From the IMG/VR virus record IMGVR_UViG_3300010373_000015, positions 1 through 44,158 of that record: 44,158 nucleotides of DNA; one strand, given 5' to 3'. Under the pieces are notes generated by a model that was not told the origin of the DNA, did not search any database, and worked only from the letters and a program-made list of their open reading frames with translations. The translations under genes and the position numbers were made by a program. Origin of the DNA: a virus. This document shows positions 38,123 through 44,158 of the stretch, piece by piece (position 1 is the first letter of the stretch; each line of letters starts with the position of its first letter).

Positions 38123-38998
38123 TCAGAACACCTTCACCATTCGCGGCTTGTACTGGGATCGCAGGGACTTCGCTTCGCTCTGTAGCCGCGTTGCAAACAG
38201 CTTCATAACGTACGAGCTGGCATTGAGGCCGGCATTCGGCGGTACCTGTGTCGATCGAGCGGACTGCTCAACGGACGAGAGCTGGGCTCGGCTGATGTCC
38301 AGGCCGAAGACCTGACGGGCAACTACGCCCAGGATCACCAGCTCGGCACAACTGGACGGAAGGCCAGTGATGCTGAAGTCGCTGGTCTCATCGACCAGGA
38401 GGCTCGGCGGGGTCGTGTAGACCACGCGCAACGGGCGACCACCAAGAGCCCCACCGCCCAGGCGGAACGAACCGTCGAAGGGGTCGATCGTGTAGCTGTC
38501 GCACTTCCACCAGCGACCAAGGGTGTCTTGCCATTGAGCGTCCAGCACTTCGACTGGCGTCGAGACGCCTAAGTCGTACGTGTTGTTCGGCCAGGTCACC
38601 GTTCCGGTGAACGTCTTGACGGCGAACAGGTCCGGGTACAGCGAGTCGATGACCTGGTTCGCCTGCTTGAACATCCAGTTTCGGGGGAACTTAGGGCGAC
38701 TAACCACGCGAGCGCCTGCGGCGTGGGTCGCTGCTGTCGTTCCGTTGTAGCCACGGCCAAAGCCGTTGGCTACGGTGATGATGTTCGTGGTTGAGTCGAT
38801 ATTGACCGCATAGAGCTGCTCGGAGTCAATCTCGATAATGCCCGGTGCGATACCGACAGCCTGACCGAAAGAGAAGTCCACGGTCATCGTTACATCGGTA
38901 GTGCCGATGCTATTGGTTAGCGGGGTAATACGGTCCTGCGTGCTGCCATAGCCGTGAAGCTGGGCAGACATCTCATCCAGCAGTTCGCCTGCGAGCAT
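38123..38998 (-). CDS. Head-to-tail connector / tail adaptor (291 aa)
   Basis: ATG 38998 shares a base with the upstream stop (TAATG). It starts with a helix, then a beta domain, TTDVTMTVDFSFGQAVGIAP, GFGRGYNGTTAATHAAGARV, and ends in a helical C-terminus. Position after the coat gene and before the fibre, size and helix-beta-helix layout fit T7 gp11-like or P22 gp4-like adaptors that dock under the portal. Assigned by layout and synteny. Confidence 0.6.
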   Translation of the reverse strand: MLAGELLDEMSAQLHGYGSTQDRITPLTNSIGTTDVTMTVDFSFGQAVGIAPGIIEIDSEQLYAVNIDSTTNIITVANGFGRGYNGTTAATHAAGARVVSRPKFPRNWMFKQANQVIDSLYPDLFAVKTFTGTVTWPNNTYDLGVSTPVEVLDAQWQDTLGRWWKCDSYTIDPFDGSFRLGGGALGGRPLRVVYTTPPSLLVDETSDFSITGLPSSCAELVILGVVARQVFGLDISRAQLSSVEQSARSTQVPPNAGLNASSYVMKLFATRLQSEAKSLRSQYKPRMVKVF

Positions 38999-39240
38999 TA
39001 CGCATCAGCCCTAAAGGGCACGCCGAGCTTGTCGGTCAACTTCCAAGCGACATCAACGTCAGCCTTGGAAAGCGACGCTGGCTGAATGCCTGCACGACGC
39101 GCCTTGCCGTACTCCTTGATTTCCTGCTCCTGCGCACGGTTGAACTTGTGCGCCTCAACGGGCTGCACTTCCAGGTTCTTCGCGCGCAAACATTCGCCGT
39201 ACGTCCGGTGATTCTGCTGGCGGCAGCCTGTACTGCACAT
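38998..39240 (-). CDS. Small Cys/His protein near coat gene (80 aa)
   Basis: I prefer ATG 39240 (GGAG six bases upstream) over TTG 39246. MCSTGCRQQNHRTYGECLRA contains Cys-x3-Cys, His and another Cys, a probable zinc knuckle, followed by a basic helical region. Small proteins of this type follow the coat gene in many actinophages; role unknown. Confidence 0.7.
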   Translation of the reverse strand: MCSTGCRQQNHRTYGECLRAKNLEVQPVEAHKFNRAQEQEIKEYGKARRAGIQPASLSKADVDVAWKLTDKLGVPFRADA

Positions 39241-39279
39241 GTGCAACTCCGTATCTGGTTGATGCGTTTACGCACACCC

Positions 39280-39319
39280 CAAAGGGGCGCCCCTTGTGAG
39301 GGCGCCCCTGAGGGGCATG
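39280..39319 (-). terminator. GC-rich hairpin after coat gene
   Basis: GGGGCGCCC and GGGCGCCCC form a perfect 9-bp stem around CTTGTGA, just beyond the coat stop (39327). No U-run follows on minus, so partial termination or mRNA 3' protection of the abundant coat message is more likely than a full terminator. Confidence 0.6.
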
Positions 39320-39326
39320 AGAGGGC

Positions 39327-40277
39327 TTACAGCGTGGAAGCGTCAGCCCAGGTGAGGATGCGCTGGCAGGCTTCCTGCCGGAACATCGACCAACCGCCAA
39401 GCCCGAGCCAACCCAGCGGGTTGAAACGCATGAGCTTGTCAACCTTCGGGCCGACCACGACGTGCGGCTCGACCTGAACGGCCTCGACCAGCGCCTCAGC
39501 GCCGAGCACGTAGGTGCGGTACACCGCAGCGCCAGAGGCACCGTCCGAACCCTTGGTGCAGTTCGGGGAGGTAATCCACCGAACACCAAGGTAGGAACCA
39601 AGCTCAGCCTGGTAGATGTTCTGCGTATCCACGTACGAGTGCGGGTTCAGCCAGCCGGTGTCGGACAGCACGTTCGCTGCCACGTCCGGGTGGATGATGC
39701 CCACGAACTGATCCGCACCATCACGCCCATGAGCGTTCCGGCGACGAAGCAGAGTCGTTGCGTCGCGGATACCAGTGCTGGACAGCGAGGACGCCGAGAC
39801 GCCCGTCACGTTCACAGCACCACCCGTGGTCTGCCACGTACCGGCAGCGTTCACGAGCAGGTTGGTGCTGGCGTCAAGCTGGTTCTGCACCAGCTTGTCG
39901 ATGGTCGCAACCATGTTGCGGCCGACCAAGTACGCAAGCGTCGGGTCGGGCGGGGTGAACGCCGTCTCGCGCAGCTTGAAGGTCTCAAGCACGACGTTGC
40001 CGTACTCGTTGAGGGTCACGGTGACACGGGTCGGTGCCGGAGGGGCAACCGAGTCCGGGTCCACGGTCTCAGTGAGGGGCGTGGTCGCAAGACCAGTGAT
40101 CTCAGGGGTGACCGTAAGAGTCACCGAGCTGGACGTGTTGGTTACGTCAACGGGGTGCACGTCCACGAACTGGCGGAAGATCGGCTGGGCGTACAGAGCG
40201 CGACGAAGCTCTCTGTCGTACGCAGCGGCAACCAAGTTCGCATAGACGGTACCCGCATCGGTAAAGACGTTTGGCAC
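39327..40277 (-). CDS. Major capsid protein (316 aa)
   Basis: GTG 40277 has AAGGAAGG upstream. The pattern MPNVFTDAGTVYANLVAAAY, DRELRRALYAQPIFRQFVDV, then VTLNEYGNVVLETFKLRE and the long helix DKLVQNQLDASTNLLVNAAG, plus IIHPDVAANVL and a C-terminal strand region, resembles P22/N4-gp56-type coat proteins used by podoviruses and others with the HK97 fold. It follows a scaffold gene and precedes connectors. Confidence 0.85.
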   Translation of the reverse strand: MPNVFTDAGTVYANLVAAAYDRELRRALYAQPIFRQFVDVHPVDVTNTSSSVTLTVTPEITGLATTPLTETVDPDSVAPPAPTRVTVTLNEYGNVVLETFKLRETAFTPPDPTLAYLVGRNMVATIDKLVQNQLDASTNLLVNAAGTWQTTGGAVNVTGVSASSLSSTGIRDATTLLRRRNAHGRDGADQFVGIIHPDVAANVLSDTGWLNPHSYVDTQNIYQAELGSYLGVRWITSPNCTKGSDGASGAAVYRTYVLGAEALVEAVQVEPHVVVGPKVDKLMRFNPLGWLGLGGWSMFRQEACQRILTWADASTL

Positions 40278-40306
40278 GTCTTACCTTCCTTTTCGTTTGC
40301 GAAGAA

Positions 40307-40528
40307 TCACGCTCGCGGGTCGAACCCGCCGTATTCATTTACGATCTGAACCAGCAACGCCTGAGCCTGTACCTGCGTCATGCTTGCGCCGTTATTGAAC
40401 GACGCAGCCGTTGAGTCCTGGTCTACTTCTGCCTTGACCAGATACCCGCCAACCCCGTCAGTGTCGACGTAGAGCTTGCGAAGGTGATCGACGCGGAAGG
40501 CGTTGCCGTCCTTGTCATAGATGAACAA
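40307..40528 (-). CDS. Small protein between scaffold and coat (73 aa)
   Basis: TTG 40528 has AAAGAGAG upstream. FIYDKDGNAFRVDHLRKLYV begins a two-stranded region, followed by a helix with ASMTQVQAQALLVQIV and FDPRA. It could be a head-decoration or assembly factor; no family is known. Confidence 0.65.
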   Translation of the reverse strand: MFIYDKDGNAFRVDHLRKLYVDTDGVGGYLVKAEVDQDSTAASFNNGASMTQVQAQALLVQIVNEYGGFDPRA

Positions 40529-40576
40529 GTGCGCTCTCTTTCTTTGCGGATGATTTATTGGAAGGCAGACAAATAC

Positions 40577-41089
40577 TTAGCGGGGTTTCTGGTAACCGCC
40601 GATCAGGGTCTTACCTGTCTGCGGTCGTAGAAGTCCTAGCTTGACCAGATCCTCGTCCGAGGCGGTCTGGAAGAGCTTCATTAGCTCCTGCGGATCGCCA
40701 AGCGCGGCGTTAGGGCCGATCGCTTCGGTCACATTGCCAAAGGAGGCGTCAGCTACTCGCTGAGCGGCCTGGGCATTGGGGTCTGGTTGTGCGGCCTGCT
40801 GCGTTGCAGCCTGCCCGCTCACAGCGAACACGTTCTCGTGTTCCTTGAGCCATTTGTCTACCGCGCCTTCGGAGACATCTTCGGCGGTATAGAACGAAGC
40901 TGCACCTTCGGGTGCGCCCTTGGCCTTCAGGAGCGACTTGACGGTCTCCGAGCGATCTCTCGCCTGGAACTTCGCCAGTTCTTCCTTCTGTGCCTTCAGC
41001 GCCTCCAGGGCTTGCTCAAGCTGCTTACGCAGGCCGCCGCCACCCTGTGCATTACCGTTCTCTTCTGCCTCGTTGTACTCTTCGGACAT
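40577..41089 (-). CDS. Putative scaffold protein (170 aa)
   Basis: ATG 41089 has GGGAG. It is acidic and helical. A long coiled coil (LRKQLEQALEALKAQKEELA) is followed by a polar Gln/Ala-rich region and a C-terminal basic tail (GGYQKPR), the arrangement of phage scaffolds that template prohead assembly. It lies directly upstream of the coat gene. Confidence 0.7.
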   Translation of the reverse strand: MSEEYNEAEENGNAQGGGGLRKQLEQALEALKAQKEELAKFQARDRSETVKSLLKAKGAPEGAASFYTAEDVSEGAVDKWLKEHENVFAVSGQAATQQAAQPDPNAQAAQRVADASFGNVTEAIGPNAALGDPQELMKLFQTASDEDLVKLGLLRPQTGKTLIGGYQKPR

Positions 41090-41217
41090 ATTGCACTCCC
41101 TTTGATTGGTTTGCCGCTGTGGCATTCGCAAGCCAAGACGTACCCCAGGGGTTGGGTGCCTCTGCTCTTGCTGTCGGACTTATTTACGAGCTTCAAGGGG
41201 CCGATCGATCCCGAAGC

Positions 41218-41294
41218 TGGCACCGGAGGCAGGAATCGAACCTGCGACGCGCGGTTTTGGAGACCGCTGCTCTACCTAGCTGAGCTACTCCGAT
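41218..41294 (-). tRNA. tRNA-Trp (CCA anticodon)
   Basis: A full cloverleaf can be read on the minus strand: acceptor ATCGGAG/CTCCGGT, D-stem GCTC/GAGC, anticodon stem GCGGT/ACCGC with loop CTCCAAA (anticodon CCA), variable GCGTC, T-arm GCAGG-TTCGATT-CCTGC, discriminator G and encoded CCA; 77 nt. It begins seven bases after the papain-like gene and precedes the scaffold gene, so it is probably processed from the late transcript. Confidence 0.95.
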
Positions 41295-41300
41295 TGAGAA

Positions 41301-41834
41301 CTAACTAATGCGCTCCAAGAGCGCACACCTTCCAAGGTCAGCAGGAGACACTTCACCGGCCATTTGGCCTGGCAATAGGTCCACTCCTGCCGCCTGATAT
41401 GCCCGCACGACGAGTGCTGAGCAGATCATCGACTTACTGCTGGCAATGCGCTTGCCGATGCGCGTCAGCTTTCGGTCATCGGACTGCACGTTCCAGCCGA
41501 TGTCATCGAGCGCGAGCGCCCCGATGTCCAGCCAGGAGTACGGCATCCCGACAAAATCAAGGGCGTGATTCGCTGCAACCTCAGGCCCCCAGGGGCTGAC
41601 ATCCTTGAGGCGATACCAGGCAATCTCTCCGATGCTGTCCGCATCGGAAGTGCAGGCACCATTCGGCTCGGCCTGCACCACCTGGCCGTGGCCGATATGG
41701 ATGGCCGCATGGTTGTACGAGTTGTGCTCAAGGCCGAGCCTCTTGCACTTGAGCCAGTCACCCAGCCGGATCATGGATGCGGCGAAGTTGTGATTGGTGA
41801 CAAGGGCGATGTCACCGGGCCGTAAGTCGGTCAT
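41301..41834 (-). CDS. Papain-like/NlpC-P60-type (YiiX-like) hydrolase (177 aa)
   Basis: ATG 41834 overlaps the ClpP-like stop (ATGA). LRPGDIALVTNHNF starts the fold; NHAAIHIGHGQVVQAEPNGA carries His42 and CSALVVRAY has Cys138, the circularly permuted His-then-Cys order of YiiX/NlpC-type hydrolases. Such enzymes cut amide or peptide links in peptidoglycan or act as acyltransferases. Among virion genes, it is probably a wall-degrading or virion-associated enzyme. Confidence 0.75.
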   Translation of the reverse strand: MTDLRPGDIALVTNHNFAASMIRLGDWLKCKRLGLEHNSYNHAAIHIGHGQVVQAEPNGACTSDADSIGEIAWYRLKDVSPWGPEVAANHALDFVGMPYSWLDIGALALDDIGWNVQSDDRKLTRIGKRIASSKSMICSALVVRAYQAAGVDLLPGQMAGEVSPADLGRCALLERIS

Positions 41835-42550
41835 GCGATTTCGTCAGCGAAGCCAAGCTTGAGCGCTTCGTCAGAGTCCATCCACCAATCGCGCCGCTTC
41901 CACTTGGCGTTGATCTGCGCCTCGGTCAGATTGGTCTTCGCCGCGAAGATCTTCAGGACGCGCTGCGTCAGCATCTTGGCAAAGGCAACCTCGTCCTCAA
42001 CTTCGCCGATCTTGCCGCCAGCTCCGAAGCTGATCTCGTGAACGAGCAGCACCGACTCGGAGCCGATGACTCGCTTGTCGCCAGCCTGCAAGAGGATGCC
42101 GGCCATGCTGGCAGCCATGCCCCGGCAGATCGTGGTCAGGTGGTGACCTTCACGCTTCAGCGTCGCCAGGAAGTCCCAGAGGGCGAATCCGTCGATGACG
42201 GAACCGCCAGGACTGTTGAAGATGATCGTGATGGCACATTCTGGATCGAGGCGCGTCCAGGTGGTCAGCGTTGCAATACAGCTCTTGACGCTGCTCGCCT
42301 GAACTGCACCCTCGAACTGGTACACGTGGTTGTAAAAGTCGCGGGCTTTGTTCTGCTTGTCCGCAAGCTCTTCAGCCTCACGATTAAGGCGGGCAACCAC
42401 TGCGTGGTTCTCGGCCTCTTCGGCAAGCGCAAGCTCCTTGCGCGCCTGAGCCGAACGAAGCTCAGCCAGGGCGGCATGGGCCACCGCATTCGCCTTGGCC
42501 TCTTCGGCCTGGGCGATGTTCAGTTCATCCTCGGTGCTGATAACGCTCAT
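41831..42550 (-). CDS. ClpP-like serine protease with coiled-coil N-terminus (239 aa)
   Basis: ATG 42550 has AGGAGG. Residues 70-239 are a ClpP fold: FNSPGGSVIDG (112-121) as oxyanion strand, GMAASMAG with Ser148, VHEISFGAG with His171, and the C-terminal MDSDEALKLGFADEI signature. Residues 8-65 form an Ala/Glu-rich coiled coil absent from cellular ClpP. Placed shortly before the scaffold and coat genes, it is a good candidate prohead maturation protease. It is not tied to a visible ClpX. Confidence 0.88.
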   Translation of the reverse strand: MSVISTEDELNIAQAEEAKANAVAHAALAELRSAQARKELALAEEAENHAVVARLNREAEELADKQNKARDFYNHVYQFEGAVQASSVKSCIATLTTWTRLDPECAITIIFNSPGGSVIDGFALWDFLATLKREGHHLTTICRGMAASMAGILLQAGDKRVIGSESVLLVHEISFGAGGKIGEVEDEVAFAKMLTQRVLKIFAAKTNLTEAQINAKWKRRDWWMDSDEALKLGFADEIA

Positions 42551-42594
42551 AAGGCCCTCCTGGTGGGCATTGGGATTGAGAGCGGAAAACCGTG

Positions 42595-42612
42595 GGGGTA
42601 TACCGAAGTACC
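42595..42612 (-). repeat. Intergenic element GGGGTATACCGAAGTACC
   Basis: It differs by one base from 31936-31953 in the end-of-operon terminator, and the flanks also align for about 40 bp. On the minus strand it folds into a hairpin with a UUCG tetraloop just before the ClpP-like gene. A short GTCTAGG/CCTAGAC hairpin lies at 42652-42671, at the stop of the upstream gene. Confidence 0.6.
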
Positions 42613-42665
42613 CCGGAGGGGATTTCGGGGCTGTACGTGGCGCTCAGGGCCGTCTAGGGGTATGC

Positions 42666-43601
42666 CTAGACTTCCTGGACTGCGCCCAGCGTGTTAGCGG
42701 TAGCACCGCCGTGGCCCTGGAAGAGCGCCTGCTCTTCGTCGTAGAGCGTCTGGCGCTGCTGGGTATCAGCCGCGTTCCCGAGCAGGACAGAGTTCTCTTC
42801 CTGCTGCTGACCGAATTGCGCGCCGAAACGCTGCGCAATGCTGTTGTCGAACGGCAGCGACTTGGCTATCTGCTGATAGCCCGACTGGGCCTGAGTGGCA
42901 CTTACGCCGGCCTGCTGGAGCTGCTGGGCACGCTGCTGGTTGACGGCTAGCCCCTGCTGGGCGGCGGCACCGCCGATGGCAACCTGAGTACCGCGATCCT
43001 GGATCACCTGAGTGGCGACAGTCGGATCGAGGATGCCAGCGATGGCATCGCCCTTAGTGCCGTAGTACTGGCCCCACAGGGCCTTGGTGGCGGCGGGTGC
43101 AGCCTCGTACTGATCGTGTGCGATCTTGGCCCGAGCATCCAGCTCGGCCGCACTGATGTCCTTGCCGATGAAATCGGTGAAGTCGGACTGCTTGTCGTAG
43201 AAGCCGGCAGGCAGGCCGTAGCTCCGAAGGATGTCCGAGTACTGAGTCTCGGTGGCTACGTACTGCGCAGGCGTAAGCGCCTGCAAACCGTTCTTGATGC
43301 GCGTCTCATTGCCGATAAAGCGCGCCTTATAGGCGGCAGTGTTACTCAATGCCAGCGTCAGCGTGTCTGGTGCAGTGTCGCCCTGAACGATCAGGTTCTT
43401 CAGGTCGCCGTTCAGTGACGCAAGGCCCCAGGCGGCGAGCTGCTGCGCGACGAGATCGAAGGCATTCTGCTGTGTCGGGTTCAGCGCTGGCGCGGCTGGC
43501 TTAGCGACAGGCTTGGGCGCAGTGCTGGTTCCGGCATGGACAGGGGCTGGTGCTGTCGGATGCTTAGTGCCAGTGGTGGGGTTCGTATTCGCGACGCTCA
43601 C
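42666..43601 (-). CDS. Virion protein of actinophage type (311 aa)
   Basis: GTG 43601 overlaps the HNH stop (GTGA). A Pro/Ala/Thr-rich start is followed by a helical domain with LVAQQLAAWGLASLNGDLKN, then YGLPAGFYDKQSDFTDFIGK and ISAAELDARAKIAHDQYEAA, a pattern common in virion proteins of actinobacterial phages. A Gln-rich helical C-terminus follows. It is presumably an internal or tail protein; the biochemical role is unknown. Confidence 0.75.
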   Translation of the reverse strand: MSVANTNPTTGTKHPTAPAPVHAGTSTAPKPVAKPAAPALNPTQQNAFDLVAQQLAAWGLASLNGDLKNLIVQGDTAPDTLTLALSNTAAYKARFIGNETRIKNGLQALTPAQYVATETQYSDILRSYGLPAGFYDKQSDFTDFIGKDISAAELDARAKIAHDQYEAAPAATKALWGQYYGTKGDAIAGILDPTVATQVIQDRGTQVAIGGAAAQQGLAVNQQRAQQLQQAGVSATQAQSGYQQIAKSLPFDNSIAQRFGAQFGQQQEENSVLLGNAADTQQRQTLYDEEQALFQGHGGATANTLGAVQEV

Positions 43602-43990
43602 ATGAAGCTCGCAAGATATTCAGCAGCCGAGTTTATATTGCGTATGTCGTCACCCAGAAGGCCGATTGCCCTATTGCACTTGTCGCATAGCAAGGCTCGC
43701 ACCTTTCCTGTGTTGTGGTCGTGGTCAACGGCTAGACGCTTTGGAGCACCACCCCCACGACTGGGCGTTGTCTCTGGCTGGTGGCATATGGCACACAGAC
43801 CGCCTTGTGCTGCGAGCATTGCATTGTATTGCGCGAGAGAAATTCCATATCGGCACTTGTAGCTGATGTCCATTTGAAGCGCCTTCGCTTCATCTGTCAT
43901 CCACCGCTTTTCGCGTGAGCGCCTACACTTGCAACACTCCGTGCCGTCAAGCTTCACACGTCGACTACATGCGCAAATGCCGTAGCCCAT
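43598..43990 (-). CDS. HNH (recombination endonuclease VII-like) endonuclease (130 aa)
   Basis: ATG 43990 shares a base with the tail-lysozyme stop (TAATG). An N-terminal Cys cluster (residues 6-22) precedes the YGISLAQYNAMLAAQGGLCA segment with Cys66 and Cys69, LAVDHDHNTGKVRALLCDKC (HNH His residues, Cys102, Cys105) and IGLLGDD. This is the endonuclease VII-type HNH fold with a structural zinc. It could be a homing endonuclease inserted between two virion genes, or a resolvase acting in packaging. Confidence 0.9.
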   Translation of the reverse strand: MGYGICACSRRVKLDGTECCKCRRSREKRWMTDEAKALQMDISYKCRYGISLAQYNAMLAAQGGLCAICHQPETTPSRGGGAPKRLAVDHDHNTGKVRALLCDKCNRAIGLLGDDIRNINSAAEYLASFM

Positions 43991-44158
43991 TAGAGGTAGC
44001 CCCAGTCTTGGCCGATCTTCGTCAGTGCAGTAGAGGCGGTGTCCTTGGCGTTCTGCGTCAGTGCCCAGCGCGGGTCAGCCCGCAGCGTGTTCTCGAACTG
44101 CCAGATCGGCTGGGCTGTTGGCGTAGTCGTCTTGCCGTCCGTCACGCCGGACGTGCCC
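43990..44158 (-). CDS. Tail lysozyme, C-terminal end (joins feature at 1-1373)
   Basis: This stretch contains the end of the tail-lysozyme frame: 44036-44158 repeats 1-123, and 44035-43990 holds the last 15 codons (ending in ...KIGQDWGYL) and TAA 43990-43992. Read with 1-1373 it completes one 472-aa protein on the circle. Confidence 0.9.
   Translation of the reverse strand, partial: GTSGVTDGKTTTPTAQPIWQFENTLRADPRWALTQNAKDTASTALTKIGQDWGYL
44036..44158. repeat. Terminal direct repeat (copy 2)
   Basis: Identical to 1-123; see the first copy. The unique circular length is 44,035 bp. Confidence 0.95.

Overview
The window is an essentially complete, circularly closed genome of a temperate actinobacterial phage. 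Its last 123 bases (44036-44158) repeat its first 123 exactly, so the unique circle is 44,035 bp and the window ends are an assembly cut inside a tail-lysozyme gene. The host is probably an actinobacterium. The evidence is the GC-rich coding sequence, frequent GTG starts, two promoters placed for leaderless mRNAs, a protein of the actinobacterial mIHF family, and lysis and structural proteins of actinophage type. The virion genes suggest a short-tailed (podovirus-like) particle: I see a portal, a giant possible ejection protein, a P22/N4-like coat protein, a nozzle-like tail protein and a C1q-tipped fibre, but no tape-measure or tail-tube gene.

Layout. (1) Late module, minus strand, running from 12951 down through position 1, round the circle, and on from 44035 to 32050. 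In order: a small protein, a terminase with a fused N-terminal HTH, portal, an HExxH protein, a 156-aa structural protein, a 1978-aa giant protein, a 313-aa protein, tail lysozyme, an HNH endonuclease, a 311-aa virion protein, a ClpP-like protease, a papain-like hydrolase, tRNA-Trp, scaffold, coat, connectors, fibre, nozzle and the lysis genes. It ends at a strong terminator at 31.92-31.97 kb. One plus-strand lipoprotein gene (33550-34284) sits inside it against the flow and looks like a moron. (2) A dyad-rich non-coding region of about 1.26 kb (12952-14207) with operator-like palindromes, including a perfect CRP-consensus site; it is a candidate control region or origin. (3) Early plus-strand operon (14208-19909): mostly tiny coupled ORFs around an amidoligase fused to a hexapeptide beta-helix and zinc ribbon, plus a class-I glutamine-amidotransferase-like partner and a possible clamp-like protein. 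(4) Early minus-strand operon (28509 down to 19980): Cas4/AddB-like nuclease, DnaB-like ATPase, Holliday-resolvase-like nuclease, split DnaG-type primase, a second hexapeptide protein, DEDD exonuclease, sigma-like protein, dNTP diphosphohydrolase, HAD phosphatase and an mIHF homologue. The two early operons converge on one terminator at 19.93-19.96 kb. (5) Integration and immunity region (28.5-31.9 kb): a candidate structured RNA, an HTH regulator, divergent promoters around a large inverted repeat, a tRNA-Gly-like 5' fragment that may mark attP, a SLOG-NADAR pair, a tyrosine integrase and two small proteins.

No DNA polymerase gene is recognisable, so the phage probably uses the host replisome and supplies primase, helicase, nucleases and perhaps a clamp. 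The most unusual system is the amidoligase-GAT cassette. Its beta-helix gene shares a 100-bp identical inverted segment with the second hexapeptide gene 8.1 kb away, which could allow gene conversion or inversion. Candidate anti-defence genes are SLOG-NADAR and a possible Acb2/Tad1-like protein.
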